A stretch of 64,000 nt of DNA from Limimaricola sp. (GCF_016125575.1 NZ_WGLM01000005.1:434001-498000); one strand, 5' to 3'. Shown: positions 43,221 through 52,341, counted from the first letter of the stretch. Notes: a model not told the origin generated them from the sequence alone. Program-made: numbers and translations.

Positions 43221-44236
43221 CAGATGCGCGGCAACTGTTCGCCCACCAACATGTCGACGATGCGCGCACCTCCAAAGGGTGTGCGCATCCTGACCTGCCC
43301 TTGCGGTCCGGCGACAACCCGGCCAATGACCGCGGCCCCTTGCCCTTCGGGACGGGCGCGCATCGCGGCCAATGCGGCGGGTGCCTCGGCCTCGGGCACC
43401 GCAAGAACCAGCGTGCCCTCGTTGGCAAGGTAAAGCGGGTCAAGGCCGAGGATCTCGCAAATCCCCCGAACCGCGTCACGCAGCGGCAGCGCCTCTTCCT
43501 CGATCTCGATGCCACAATCCGCCGCCCCCGCCCATTCGTTCAGGACCGCGGCCAGTCCGCCCCGCGTGGCATCGCGCGCGGCTTTGGCACCGGGTGCGGC
43601 GGCCAGAACGTCGGCCATCAGATGGCCCAGCCCGGCGCAGTCGCTTTGCAGATCGGCCTCCAGCGCCAGATCGCCCCGCGCGGCAAGAATCGTCGCGCCA
43701 TGATCGCCCAGCCAGTGACTGACAAGGATCACGTCGCCCGGCCGCAATCGTGTCGCGCCAAGCTCTCGGCCCGGTGCAATCACGCCCACGCCCGAGGTCG
43801 CGATGAAAAGGCCATCTGCCGCACCCCGTCCCACCACCTTGGTATCGCCCGTGACGATCCGCACGCCGGCCGCCGCCGCCTCCCGCGCCATGCTGGCCAC
43901 GATGCGGTGCAACAGCGCCACCTCGCAGCCCTCCTCGATGATGAAGGCCGCCGACAGCCAAAGCGGCCGCGCGCCGCCCACCGCAAGGTCATTGACGGTG
44001 CCGCAGACAGCCAGCGTGCCGATATCGCCACCGGGAAATTCCAGCGGCGTCACCACGAAGGCGTCGGTGGTGAAGGCCAGCCGCGCGCCCGGCTCCTGCA
44101 GCGCGGCCTCCATCAGCCGGGCCTGATCTTCCATGCCCGGCGGGGTGAAGACGTCAGTGAACACCTCCTCGATCAGGTCCCGCATCGCGGTGCCGCCGCC
44201 GCCATGGGCCAGCGTCACATGGGTGTCGCGCAACAT
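43217..44236 (-). CDS. hypE: Hydrogenase maturation protein HypE
   Basis: Dehydrates the thiocarbamoyl group on its C-terminal Cys to thiocyanate, supplying CN ligands for the [NiFe] centre. The 339 residues start with HVTLAHGGGGTAMRDLIEEV and end with EQLPRIC, the conserved PRIC terminus with the acceptor Cys. GDTKVVGRGAADGLFI and ATRGGLAAVLNEWA belong to the PurM/AIR synthase-like ATP fold. It is the last gene of hupK-hypABCDE, and follows hypD after a GC-rich hairpin. Confidence 0.95.
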   Translation of the reverse strand: MLRDTHVTLAHGGGGTAMRDLIEEVFTDVFTPPGMEDQARLMEAALQEPGARLAFTTDAFVVTPLEFPGGDIGTLAVCGTVNDLAVGGARPLWLSAAFIIEEGCEVALLHRIVASMAREAAAAGVRIVTGDTKVVGRGAADGLFIATSGVGVIAPGRELGATRLRPGDVILVSHWLGDHGATILAARGDLALEADLQSDCAGLGHLMADVLAAAPGAKAARDATRGGLAAVLNEWAGAADCGIEIEEEALPLRDAVRGICEILGLDPLYLANEGTLVLAVPEAEAPAALAAMRARPEGQGAAVIGRVVAGPQGQVRMRTPFGGARIVDMLVGEQLPRIC

Positions 44237-44291
44237 GCCTCTGCCTCTTCTTCTGGCCTGAAATACTCCGGGGGGTGAGCCCGCAAGGGCG

Positions 44292-44310
44292 AGGGGGGCA
44301 GCGCCCCCCT
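44292..44310. repeat. GC-rich hairpin between hypD and hypE
   Basis: AGGGGGGC-AGC-GCCCCCCT is a perfect 8-bp stem with a 3-base loop, beginning on the hypD stop codon. It is followed by the intergenic block containing GAAATACTCCGGGGGG. Both elements resemble dispersed intergenic sequences seen in many Rhodobacterales genomes. It may act as an intercistronic stabiliser or weak terminator. Confidence 0.5.
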
Positions 44311-45445
44311 ACTCCGCCGCCGCGCGCGCGCCACCATATTGCCAATAGGCCGCGCAGGCCCCTTCGGACGAGACCATCAGCGCCCCAAGCGGCATCTCCG
44401 GCGTGCAGCCCTTGCCGAATTGCGGACAGGCGGTGGGCTTGATCCGTCCCGTCATCACCGCGCCACAGGCACAGCCCTCTGGCTCGGGATGCACCCGCGG
44501 GCCCGCCGCATAACCGATGCCGAACTTCTCTTCCGCGTCGAAGGCGCGATAGCGGTCCCGAATGCGCAGCCCGCTCGCGTCGATCTCGCCCAGGCCCCGC
44601 CACTCGAAGCTCGGGCGTTTTTCATAGACATCGGCGATCGCGGCGAGGCTGACCTTGTTGCCATGCTCGGGCACCACGCGGGCATACTGGTTTTCCACCT
44701 CCGCCCGCCCTTCGGCGATCTGGCGCAGCACCATCAGCACCGATTGCAGCAGGTCGGTCGGTTCGAACCCCGCCACGACGATCGGCTTGTGGTAATCGCG
44801 CGCGATGAAATCATACGGATGAATGCCGATCACCATGCTGACATGGCCCGGCCCGATGAACCCGTCCAGCCGCATATGCGGATCATCCAGCAGCGCCTTG
44901 ATCGGCTCCGGCACGGTGATGTGGTTGCAGAACACGCTGAAATTGCGAACCCCCTCGCGCGCGGCCTGCTGGATCGACAGCGCGGTCGAGGGTGTCGTCG
45001 TTTCGAAGCCGAGGCCGAAGAACACCACCTCGCGGTCGGGGTTGCGGCGCGCCAGCTCCAGCGCGTCCAGCGGCGAATAGACCATGCGGATATCGGCCCC
45101 GCTCGCCTTGGCCTGCATCAAGGATTTCACATGCCCCGGCACCCGCATCGCGTCGCCGAAGGTGGTGAAGATCACGTCCGGCCTTTCGGCGATCTGCACC
45201 GCCTCGTCCACCCGCGCCATCGGCAGCACGCAGACCGGGCAGCCGGGGCCGTGGATGAACTCCACGCCCTCGTGGATCAGCTTGTCGAGGCCGTAGCGAA
45301 AGATCGAATGCGTGTGCCCGCCGCAGATCTCCATGATCGCAACGGGCCTGGCCCTGGTCGCGCCAAGGCCGTCGGCCACGCGCGCGATCTCGGCCAGAAG
45401 GGCGCGGGCGGCCTTGGGGTCGCGGAATTCGCTGGCATATTTCAT
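44309..45445 (-). CDS. hypD: Hydrogenase maturation protein HypD
   Basis: The iron-sulfur scaffold that, with HypC, assembles Fe(CN)2CO. The 378 residues contain MEICGGHTHSIFRYGL, the conserved HGPGCPVCVLPMARVDEAV, FGLGFETTTPST, GPGHVSMVIG, and C-terminal Cys ligands of the [4Fe-4S] cluster in EGCACGAVMTGRIKPTACPQFGK. The start overlaps the hypC stop by 4 bp. Length and motifs are normal. Confidence 0.96.
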   Translation of the reverse strand: MKYASEFRDPKAARALLAEIARVADGLGATRARPVAIMEICGGHTHSIFRYGLDKLIHEGVEFIHGPGCPVCVLPMARVDEAVQIAERPDVIFTTFGDAMRVPGHVKSLMQAKASGADIRMVYSPLDALELARRNPDREVVFFGLGFETTTPSTALSIQQAAREGVRNFSVFCNHITVPEPIKALLDDPHMRLDGFIGPGHVSMVIGIHPYDFIARDYHKPIVVAGFEPTDLLQSVLMVLRQIAEGRAEVENQYARVVPEHGNKVSLAAIADVYEKRPSFEWRGLGEIDASGLRIRDRYRAFDAEEKFGIGYAAGPRVHPEPEGCACGAVMTGRIKPTACPQFGKGCTPEMPLGALMVSSEGACAAYWQYGGARAAAE

Positions 45446-45735
45446 CGCCCCGCCTCCAGTGCGCGCTGGCCCGCCGCCATCGCCTCGACCGCCTCCTGCG
45501 CCTCGCCCAGTTCGCGCAGGGCGTCGAGCGTGCGCGCCGCCTCGTCGGCATCAATCACCGCCATGGCAAAGCCCACGTGGATCAGCACCCATTGTCCCAC
45601 CAGCGCCTCCAGCGGCCCGTCGTCGGCCACGCAGGCAAGGTTGACCTCGCGCCGCACGCCCGAGACCTCGGCCAGCGCCATCTGGCGGCCGGCATCGGTG
45701 ATGGCGGTGATCCGCCCCGGTATGCCCAGACACAT
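45442..45735 (-). CDS. hypC: Hydrogenase maturation chaperone HypC
   Basis: A small chaperone, 97 residues, that binds HypD and the hydrogenase large-subunit precursor. The invariant MCLGIPGRI start has Cys2, which binds the iron intermediate after Met removal. The fold continues with EVSGVRREVNLACV and GQWVLIHVGFAMAVIDADEAA. The C-terminal ~20 residues extend beyond the usual 75-80 residue HypC. The start at 45735 is fixed by this motif; the frame extends further upstream without homology. Confidence 0.94.
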   Translation of the reverse strand: MCLGIPGRITAITDAGRQMALAEVSGVRREVNLACVADDGPLEALVGQWVLIHVGFAMAVIDADEAARTLDALRELGEAQEAVEAMAAGQRALEAGR

Positions 45736-45749
45736 GCGCCCGCCCTCCC

Positions 45750-46568
45750 CTAGACCCTGGCCTTGCCCGCGAGGCCCGCGCGCAACCAGTCGACCCAGGC
45801 CTCCATCCCCTCGCCCGTGCGGGCCGACAGGCGGATGATCTCGATCACCGGGTTGATCCGGCGCAGGTTCGCCTCGTAGGCGTCCAGATCGGCGTCGCAA
45901 TGGGGCGCAAGATCGACCTTGTTAAGGATCGCGAGCTTTGCCGCGGTGAACATGTCGGGGTATTTCAATGGCTTGTCCTCGCCCTCGGTCACGCTGAGGA
46001 TCGCCACCTTGGCATCCTCGCCCAGGTCGAAGGCGGCGGGACAAACCAGGTTGCCCACGTTTTCGATGAAGAGAAGCGAGGCCGGTTTCAGCGCAAGCTC
46101 GTCCATCGCGTGGCCCACCATGTGGGCATCGAGGTGACAGCCCTTGCCGGTGTTGATCTGGATCGCCCGCGCGCCGGTCGCGCGGATGCGGTCGGCATCG
46201 TTGCTGGTCTGCTGGTCGCCCTCGACCACCGCAAGGGGCATGTCCCCCAGCGCCGCGATCGTCTTGCACAGCAGCGTCGTCTTGCCCGATCCCGGCGACG
46301 AGACAAGGTTGACCGCGAAGGCCCCCAGCGCAGTCAGCACCCGCCGGTTCGACGCGGCAAAGCCGTCGTTCTTGGCAAGGATCGAGGTTTCGACCTCGAC
46401 CAGCCGCGCCTGGGTCATCCCCGGCACGCTGACGCCGGCGGGGCCGTGGCCGTGATGGTGGTGATCGTGATCGTGGTGATGATCGTGAGGGTGATCGTGG
46501 GAATGGCCGTGTTCCTGCGCGCCCTCGATCACCGCCCCCTCGTTACATCCGCAAACCGTGCACATCAC
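45750..46568 (-). CDS. hypB: Hydrogenase nickel incorporation GTPase HypB
   Basis: Delivers nickel to the hydrogenase precursor, with GTP hydrolysis. The 272-residue protein starts [10 protein letters not shown] (N-terminal CxxCGC nickel site) followed by a His/Asp-rich stretch at about residues 18-42 with some fifteen His, a nickel-storage region. G-domain motifs are [36 protein letters not shown] and [11 protein letters not shown]. Its start overlaps the hypA stop by 4 bp. Confidence 0.96.
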   Translation of the reverse strand: MMCTVCGCNEGAVIEGAQEHGHSHDHPHDHHHDHDHHHHGHGPAGVSVPGMTQARLVEVETSILAKNDGFAASNRRVLTALGAFAVNLVSSPGSGKTTLLCKTIAALGDMPLAVVEGDQQTSNDADRIRATGARAIQINTGKGCHLDAHMVGHAMDELALKPASLLFIENVGNLVCPAAFDLGEDAKVAILSVTEGEDKPLKYPDMFTAAKLAILNKVDLAPHCDADLDAYEANLRRINPVIEIIRLSARTGEGMEAWVDWLRAGLAGKARV

Positions 46569-46906
46569 TCTACCTCCAGGTTCCTGATCCGCATCTCGTC
46601 ACCGCCCCGCGGCAAAATCTGCCCGCTGCCGCATAAGGGGCACGGGTCCAGCCGGTCGTCGATTTCCACCATCTCGCCGCAGCCCAGGCAGGCCGCGCGG
46701 CCGGGCAGGTCGATCATCTCCAGTCGCGCGCCCTCGGCCGGCCCGCCCTGCATCGCCACGTCAAAACAGAAGACCAACGCCGACTTTTCGACCCCGGCGA
46801 AGCGGCCGATTTCCATCCGCACGACCTTCACCCGGCTGAAATGCTGCGCGCGGGCCTGATCGTCGACGATGCCGCGGATGCTTTGCGCAAGGGCCATTTC
46901 ATGCAT
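46565..46906 (-). CDS. hypA: Hydrogenase nickel chaperone HypA
   Basis: A nickel-binding zinc protein of 113 residues working with HypB. It has [14 protein letters not shown] with nickel ligand His2, and the zinc-site CLGCGEM...DPCPLCGS. The start is set to the Met that places His at position 2, one codon inside the longest frame. The gene overlaps the upstream hupK by 8 bp. Confidence 0.95.
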   Translation of the reverse strand: MHEMALAQSIRGIVDDQARAQHFSRVKVVRMEIGRFAGVEKSALVFCFDVAMQGGPAEGARLEMIDLPGRAACLGCGEMVEIDDRLDPCPLCGSGQILPRGGDEMRIRNLEVE

Positions 46907-47804
46907 CATGCATCCCCTTCAGGTCCAGTTCAATGCAGGGGTCGAGGATGTCGACAAGCAGGGGCGCAAGTGCGGCCCGCACCGGCGAGAGCGAGGCAAT
47001 GCTTTGCTCCAGCACCCCGCCGGGGGCCAGAAGATGGTCGGTCGGCGTGCGGCGCTCGAAGCCCGAGACATGGTCACGCACCACCCGCCCCCGCACCGCA
47101 TAAAGACCGCGCGCGGCTGGCACGATGGCCCAGCCGTCGGCGCGCAGGACCGGCGCCGGCAGATCGCCCCGCGCGGCCGCGACAAGGTCCACGACCCGGC
47201 CAAGCGCGCGCCAGAGCGGCCCCTTGCCCCGTGTCTCCGCGACATGGGCCATCAGCGGGTGCCCGGCATGGCGCGCGGCCAGCGAGTTATCACAGGGCCG
47301 CAGCACAGGCGCGGTCTCGGCCGTCACGGCGGGCAGGTCGGCCACCGCCTCGAAGGGGGCGAAGGCCGCGTCGATGGCGGCAAGGACTGCGGCGGTCCCC
47401 TGCCCGCCGCGGAGCCAGCCTGCAAACTCTGACGGCGGTGGCAGGCCCGGGGCGCCGATGACCTCCTCGATCGTATCGGGCGCACCAGTCTGCCAGCCAT
47501 GAGGCAAACGGCCGGGCGGCAGCCCCAGCCTGTCGGGCCATGTCAGACAAAGCCGGGTCAGGTGTTCGCGCAGCGTCTCGGCCAGCAAGGTATCAACAGG
47601 CGGCGTCGGCAGGCCCAGCGCCATGCGCACGCCCAGCGCCTGCGCCGCGCTGCAGACCGCGAAGATACGCGGCAACAATTCGGCCACCTCTTCCGCCGGG
47701 CGGTTGCGCACCAGCTGGGCCAGCGCGAGTTCCCGCCCCGGAACGATCCGGGCCACCAGGCCCAGCGGCCCTTCCTCCAGCACGACGGTCGCATCTTCGA
47801 TCAT
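46899..47804 (-). CDS. hupK: HupK-like hydrogenase assembly protein
   Basis: A 301-residue protein that looks like a reduced [NiFe]-hydrogenase large subunit. Near the C-terminus it carries [16 protein letters not shown]-like sequence, here [15 protein letters not shown], recalling the large-subunit DPCxxC motif with the second Cys lost. [20 protein letters not shown] in the N-terminal half matches the region around the large subunit's first CxxC (here a single Cys). HupK proteins are assembly scaffolds in alphaproteobacterial hup/hyp clusters. AGGGG precedes the ATG. An FNR box lies 50 bp upstream. Confidence 0.82.
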   Translation of the reverse strand: MIEDATVVLEEGPLGLVARIVPGRELALAQLVRNRPAEEVAELLPRIFAVCSAAQALGVRMALGLPTPPVDTLLAETLREHLTRLCLTWPDRLGLPPGRLPHGWQTGAPDTIEEVIGAPGLPPPSEFAGWLRGGQGTAAVLAAIDAAFAPFEAVADLPAVTAETAPVLRPCDNSLAARHAGHPLMAHVAETRGKGPLWRALGRVVDLVAAARGDLPAPVLRADGWAIVPAARGLYAVRGRVVRDHVSGFERRTPTDHLLAPGGVLEQSIASLSPVRAALAPLLVDILDPCIELDLKGMHDA

Positions 47805-47854
47805 TCGCGCCCCTTTCCACCGGTCCAGCCTTTCAGCCGGGCCTGCGCGCGGCC

Positions 47855-47868
47855 TTGATCTGCGTCAA
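47855..47868. promoter_or_regulatory. FnrL/FNR box between hupK and hypF
   Basis: TTGATCTGCGTCAA matches TTGAT-N4-ATCAA at nine of ten fixed positions and contains intact TTGA-N6-TCAA. It lies between the divergent hupK and hypF starts (51 and 33 bp away), so one site could serve both directions under low oxygen. Confidence 0.7.
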
Positions 47869-47901
47869 GACAGGCCGCCCGACCGCGGTTAACCTGCGGC
47901 C

Positions 47902-50169
47902 ATGGGCAGTCGAGCGCACAGTTATCGGGAAGGCAAGGCAATCCGTGTGCGCGGGCAGGTGCAGGGTGTGGGGTTTCGCCCCTTCGTGTGGCAACTGGCG
48001 CGCCGGATGGGGCTGGCGGGCGACGTGCTCAATGATGCTGCCGGCGTGCTGATCCGCGTTGCTGGGCCGGATCATGCCACATTCGTCGCAGCCCTGCGCG
48101 ACAACGCGCCGCCACTGGCACGCATCGATGCGATCGAGGTCAGGGACCACCTGTTCACCCTGCCGCCCAAGGACTTCGTGATTGCGCCCAGCGGCGGTGG
48201 CGTCGCAGCCACGCGGGTGACGCCCGATGCCGCAACCTGCCCTGCCTGTCTGGCCGAGATCGCCGACCCGGCCGCGCGGCGCTTTGGATATGCCTTCACC
48301 AATTGCACCCATTGCGGGCCGCGCTTCTCGATCCTTGCCGCGCTGCCCTATGACCGCGCCAATACCAGCATGGCTGGCTTTGCCATGTGCCCCGATTGCG
48401 GTGCCGAATATGCCGATCCGGCCGATCGCCGCTTTCACGCCCAGCCCATCGCCTGCCCGGCCTGCGGGCCCCGCGCATGGTTGGAGGTCGACGGGCGAGA
48501 GGTGCCGGGTGATGCCGTCACCCTTGCCGCCATGCGGTTGCGGGCGGGGCAGATCGTGGCCGTCAAGGGTTTGGGCGGCTTTCACCTGGCCTGCGACGCG
48601 ACGAATGCCGATGCCATCGCCACCTTGCGCGCCCGCAAGCACCGCCCGACAAAGCCATTTGCCTTGATGGGCAGCCTCGACATGATCGCAGCGCACGCGA
48701 ACCTGTCGGTGGACGAAACGGCAGTGCTAACCGATTCAGCCGCGCCGATCCTGCTGTTGCAGGGCAAGGGCACCTTGCCTGACGGGCTGGCACCCGGTCT
48801 CGACACGCTGGGATGGATGCTGCCATCGACGCCGTTGCACCATCTGCTGGTTGCCGCGGCCGGGCATCCTTTGGTGATGACCTCGGGCAACGTGTCAGGC
48901 GCGCCGATGGTCACCGACAATGACGAGGCACGGTTGCAGTTGACCGGCATTGCGGACGCTTTGCTGCTGCATGACCGTGACATCCTGCGGCGGCTGGATG
49001 ATGGCGTCGAACGGTTGGGGCCCGCCGGACCCATGGTGTTGCGGCGCGCCCGTGGGCGTTGCCCGGCGACGTTGCCATTGCCCGAGGGGTTTGCCGACGC
49101 GCCGCAGGTGATGGCCCTTGGCGGGCAGATGAAGGGGGCCTTGTGCTTTCTCAAGGACGGGCAAGCTCTGCTGGGCCATCACCTTGGCGATCTTGACGAA
49201 GCCGAAAGCTGGGCCGCCTTTCTGCAGGCCGAAGCCGACTATCGGGCGTTGCTGGAAACGGCACCGTCGATCGTGGCCTGCGACCTGCACCCCGATTTCG
49301 CCACGACGCGCCACGCGCAGGCCGGGACGCTGCCCGTGGTGCACGTGCAGCACCACCACGCGCATCTGGCGGCCTGCCTGGCCGACAACCTGTGGGCGCG
49401 CGACGGCGGGCCGGTCGCGGGCATAATTCTGGACGGGTTGGGACTGGGCGAGGACGGCACGATCTGGGGCGGAGAGGTGCTGCTGGGCAGTTATGCCGGT
49501 GTCATCCGCACGGCACACCTTGCGCCCGCGCCGCTGCCCGGAGGTGCTGCGGCACAACGCGAACCGTGGCGCAACCTGCTAGTCCGGCTGGATGCCGCGG
49601 GGCTTGCCGGGTTGGCCGATGCGCTTTTGCCCGACGTGCCGCGCGGCTTGATCCGGCAGGCCGTGGCGGCCGGGATCAACGCGCCGCTCTCATCTTCGGC
49701 CGGCCGGCTCTTCGACGCGGTGGCAGCGGCACTCGGTCTGGTTACCGGCGCGCAAGGCTACGAGGGCGAGGCGGCAATGCGGCTGGAGGCGCTGGCACGC
49801 GCGGCCGACAATCCCGCCCCACCCTATCCAATGACCGAAACCGACGGCGTGATAGACCCGGCGCCGCTATTTGTCGCGATGGCGGCCGATCTTGACGCTG
49901 GCATTGACCCCGCCATGATCGCGGCGCGGTTTCACGCCGGGCTGGCGCGGGCCTTTTGCGGCGTCGCGCGCGAGCTGGTGCAGCGTGGACAGGCTGTCGC
50001 AGTGGCGCTGTCGGGTGGCTGCTTTCAGAATACGGTGCTGTTACGGGCCTGCCTTGACGAACTGGCGGGCGTGTCGGTGCTGACCCACCGCACCGCGCCC
50101 GCCGGTGATGGCGGGCTGGCGCTGGGCCAGGCGATGGTTGCCGCGGCGCAGGCGCTGGAGGGCCAGTAA
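47902..50169 (+). CDS. hypF: Carbamoyltransferase HypF
   Basis: Activates carbamoyl phosphate and transfers the carbamoyl group to HypE. The 755-residue protein has the full domain order: acylphosphatase (VRGQVQGVGFRPFVWQLARR, about 12-95), two zinc fingers with CPAC, CTHCG, CPDCG and CPACG (about 110-190), YrdC-like (GQIVAVKGLGGFHLACDATN, about 205-390), and Kae1-like carbamoyltransferase with VQHHHAHLAACLADN (about 480) and ALSGGCFQNTVLLRAC. Divergent from hupK-hypABCDE rather than inside it. Confidence 0.96.
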   Translation: MGSRAHSYREGKAIRVRGQVQGVGFRPFVWQLARRMGLAGDVLNDAAGVLIRVAGPDHATFVAALRDNAPPLARIDAIEVRDHLFTLPPKDFVIAPSGGGVAATRVTPDAATCPACLAEIADPAARRFGYAFTNCTHCGPRFSILAALPYDRANTSMAGFAMCPDCGAEYADPADRRFHAQPIACPACGPRAWLEVDGREVPGDAVTLAAMRLRAGQIVAVKGLGGFHLACDATNADAIATLRARKHRPTKPFALMGSLDMIAAHANLSVDETAVLTDSAAPILLLQGKGTLPDGLAPGLDTLGWMLPSTPLHHLLVAAAGHPLVMTSGNVSGAPMVTDNDEARLQLTGIADALLLHDRDILRRLDDGVERLGPAGPMVLRRARGRCPATLPLPEGFADAPQVMALGGQMKGALCFLKDGQALLGHHLGDLDEAESWAAFLQAEADYRALLETAPSIVACDLHPDFATTRHAQAGTLPVVHVQHHHAHLAACLADNLWARDGGPVAGIILDGLGLGEDGTIWGGEVLLGSYAGVIRTAHLAPAPLPGGAAAQREPWRNLLVRLDAAGLAGLADALLPDVPRGLIRQAVAAGINAPLSSSAGRLFDAVAAALGLVTGAQGYEGEAAMRLEALARAADNPAPPYPMTETDGVIDPAPLFVAMAADLDAGIDPAMIAARFHAGLARAFCGVARELVQRGQAVAVALSGGCFQNTVLLRACLDELAGVSVLTHRTAPAGDGGLALGQAMVAAAQALEGQ

Positions 50170-50180
50170 CGGCCTGTCGC

Positions 50181-51518
50181 TTATGCCATCGGGGTGGCTG
50201 CGGGCGCGGGGATAAAGCGCGCCTCGAAGCCGTCATCGCGGCCCGGCGCGGGCGAGGCAAGGTGCAGCGCGCCACCCGAACCCGCCGCAATCGTCTTGGC
50301 AATGGCCAGACCCAGCCCGGCACCACCGGCCAATGTCTGGCCCCGCTCGAACGGCTGCGACAGGCGCGCAAGGTCTTCTGCGGGCACGACGGGCCCGCCA
50401 TTGGTCACCCGAAGCCCTCCACCTGCCTCCAGCGCAACCTCCACCGGCGCGTCGGCCTGCCCGTGTTTCAACGCGTTCTCGATAAGGTTGCGTGCCAGAA
50501 TGGCAAAGGCGTCGGGGTCGATGTCCGATCGCACGGGCCAGTCCGGCGGGGTGATCCTTACCCGGCCCTTGCCGGCGTCAAGCTCGGCCACGACATGGCC
50601 AAGGATCGGACCAAGGTCGGCGCTTTGTACGGCCTGCAACCGGCCGCCCTCGGCGCGCGCCAGTTGCATCAGCTTTTCCGACAGACGCGCCAGTCGCTGC
50701 ATCGCCGCCTCGATCTGCGCGCCCCGCGCGCGGGCGTCAGGATCGCCGGTTTCCGAGATCAGCCGCTGGGTCTGGGCGAGTGCCGCGGCAACCGGGGTCC
50801 TGAGCTCGTGCGCGGCATTGGCCGTAAACGCCCGCTCGGCCTCCAGCGTACGGCCGAGGCGGCCCAGCAGGCGGTTTACCGCGCTGGCAATCGGGGCAAC
50901 TTCGGAGGGCAGCGCGACTGCATCGATGGGGGTCAGGTCATTGGCGCCGCGTGCGCCGATGGCCGCGCGGAACCCTCTGAGCGGTGCCATCGCGCCCCGC
51001 ACGGCCAGCCACACACCCAGCAGGCTGAGCGGGATCAGCAGCGCCAGCGGCAGGCCCAGCGCCAGCAACGCCTTGGTCGCAGCCGCGCGCCGGTGCTCCA
51101 TAGGCTCGGCCAGCGCGATGGTCACCGTGTCATGCATGGCGCCATCGAAATAGATGCGGTCCTTGGCGGTATCGACGAAACCGGGGCCGGGATAAGGGGG
51201 AAAATCGTCGGGATTTGCGCCATGCGATTGCAGCACGACATGCCCGGTGCGGTCACGCACGACATAGGTGAAGAAATCATCCCGGTTGCGCAACGAGGCC
51301 ACGCTTTGGGTCAGGCCGTCATCATCGCGCCCCATCACGTCGAGCACGGCCAGCGGCAGCACCCGTTGGGCGGTTTCCTCCATCGCGGCGTCGAAAACCT
51401 CGTTCATCTCGCGCAGCAGAAAATGCGACGACACCCCCACAGCCCCCAGCCAAAGCAGCGTCAGACCGAGGCCCAAAACCAGTGACAGCCGCCCCTGCAG
51501 GCTGCGCGGGACCGTCAC
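50181..51518 (-). CDS. Sensor histidine kinase (QseC/TctE type)
   Basis: An inner-membrane sensor of 445 residues. Helices lie at about 15-35 and 150-172, with a periplasmic sensor of roughly 110 residues between them (HFLLREMNEVFDAAMEETAQ opens it), then a HAMP, HisKA with His in FTANAAHELRTPVAAALAQT, and HATPase with NLIENALKHGQ and GAGLGLAIAKTI. It overlaps the response-regulator stop by 4 bp. It is divergent from the PepSY/flavin cluster, so that cluster is its likely target. The signal is unknown; metal or redox stress are plausible. Confidence 0.92.
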   Translation of the reverse strand: MTVPRSLQGRLSLVLGLGLTLLWLGAVGVSSHFLLREMNEVFDAAMEETAQRVLPLAVLDVMGRDDDGLTQSVASLRNRDDFFTYVVRDRTGHVVLQSHGANPDDFPPYPGPGFVDTAKDRIYFDGAMHDTVTIALAEPMEHRRAAATKALLALGLPLALLIPLSLLGVWLAVRGAMAPLRGFRAAIGARGANDLTPIDAVALPSEVAPIASAVNRLLGRLGRTLEAERAFTANAAHELRTPVAAALAQTQRLISETGDPDARARGAQIEAAMQRLARLSEKLMQLARAEGGRLQAVQSADLGPILGHVVAELDAGKGRVRITPPDWPVRSDIDPDAFAILARNLIENALKHGQADAPVEVALEAGGGLRVTNGGPVVPAEDLARLSQPFERGQTLAGGAGLGLAIAKTIAAGSGGALHLASPAPGRDDGFEARFIPAPAATPMA

Positions 51519-52189
51519 GACGCGGCGCCCTGCGCGGGGCCCAGCCGATAGCCCATGCCCCGCACCGTCTCGATCGCGTCGTGGCCCAGCTTCTTGCGCA
51601 ACCGGCTGACATGCACCTCGATCGTGTTGCTTTCGACATCGTCCGAGAGGGCATAAAGCCGTTCTTCAAGCTGCGCCTTGGACATCAACTGGCCGGGGCG
51701 CTGGACGAAGCATTCGAAGAGCACCCATTCGCGGGCGGTCAGTTGCACCTTGCGTCCCTCGCGCCAGATTCCACGCGCCGCCAGATCGATCTCCAGCGCG
51801 CCGATCTCGATCAGCGGGTTGGGGTTGCCAGAATAGCGGCGTGCAACGGCGTTCAGCCGCGCCGACAATTCCGAAAGGTCGAAGGGCTTTACCATGTAAT
51901 CATCGGCGCCCGCGTTAAGCCCTTCGATCCGGTCCGATATCTGGTCGAGCGCGGTCATGATAATGACAGGCGTCACATCACCACGCTTGCGTAGCGCGCG
52001 CAGGAACGGCACGCCGCGCCCGTCAGGCAGCATCAGGTCCAGCAGGATCAGGTCATAACTGGCAGCGCGCAGGTGATCTGCCGCGTTGTCCAGCCGCGTC
52101 ACCCAGTCCACGGAATGCCCATCGGCCGCGATCTGGTCGCGCACGGCGGGGCCGAGAATGGCATCGTCCTCGATCAGCAGAACCCGCAT
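51515..52189 (-). CDS. OmpR-family response regulator
   Basis: A 224-residue response regulator. The receiver starts MRVLLIEDDAILGPAVRDQI, with the phosphoacceptor Asp in LILLDLMLPDGRG and conserved Lys in DDYMVKPFDLSEL. The C-terminal OmpR winged helix includes LTAREWVLFECFVQRPGQ and TIEVHVSRLRKKLG. The start at 52189 gives the canonical receiver N-terminus. GTCAGG elements 11 bp apart in the upstream region may be its binding sites. Confidence 0.94.
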   Translation of the reverse strand: MRVLLIEDDAILGPAVRDQIAADGHSVDWVTRLDNAADHLRAASYDLILLDLMLPDGRGVPFLRALRKRGDVTPVIIMTALDQISDRIEGLNAGADDYMVKPFDLSELSARLNAVARRYSGNPNPLIEIGALEIDLAARGIWREGRKVQLTAREWVLFECFVQRPGQLMSKAQLEERLYALSDDVESNTIEVHVSRLRKKLGHDAIETVRGMGYRLGPAQGAAS

Positions 52190-52239
52190 TGGCGGCCTCG
52201 TCCTTTCCGTTTGTCCCTTCAATCCAGCTAGGGGACGAA

Positions 52240-52290
52240 CCTGACGGCAAGCTGAAGGTCTTTTCGCCCCGCCGTCAGGGGCGCGTCAGG
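52240..52290. promoter_or_regulatory. Candidate response-regulator binding region
   Basis: CCTGACGGC (52240-52248) and GCCGTCAGG (52271-52279) form an inverted repeat, and a second GTCAGG (52285-52290) follows the first at an 11-bp period. Repeats one helical turn apart are usual for OmpR-family dimers. The region lies between the response regulator and the PepSY gene and could serve both. Confidence 0.5.
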
Positions 52291-52341
52291 CAGCCTGCCT
52301 AGATCAGTGTGGCCAAGCCGGCCAGACGGAGCAAGAGCACA

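Noticed and set aside
46437-46515. Tandem GTGATGGTG-like simple repeat
   Set aside because: It encodes the His/Asp-rich nickel-binding stretch of HypB and is explained by coding.
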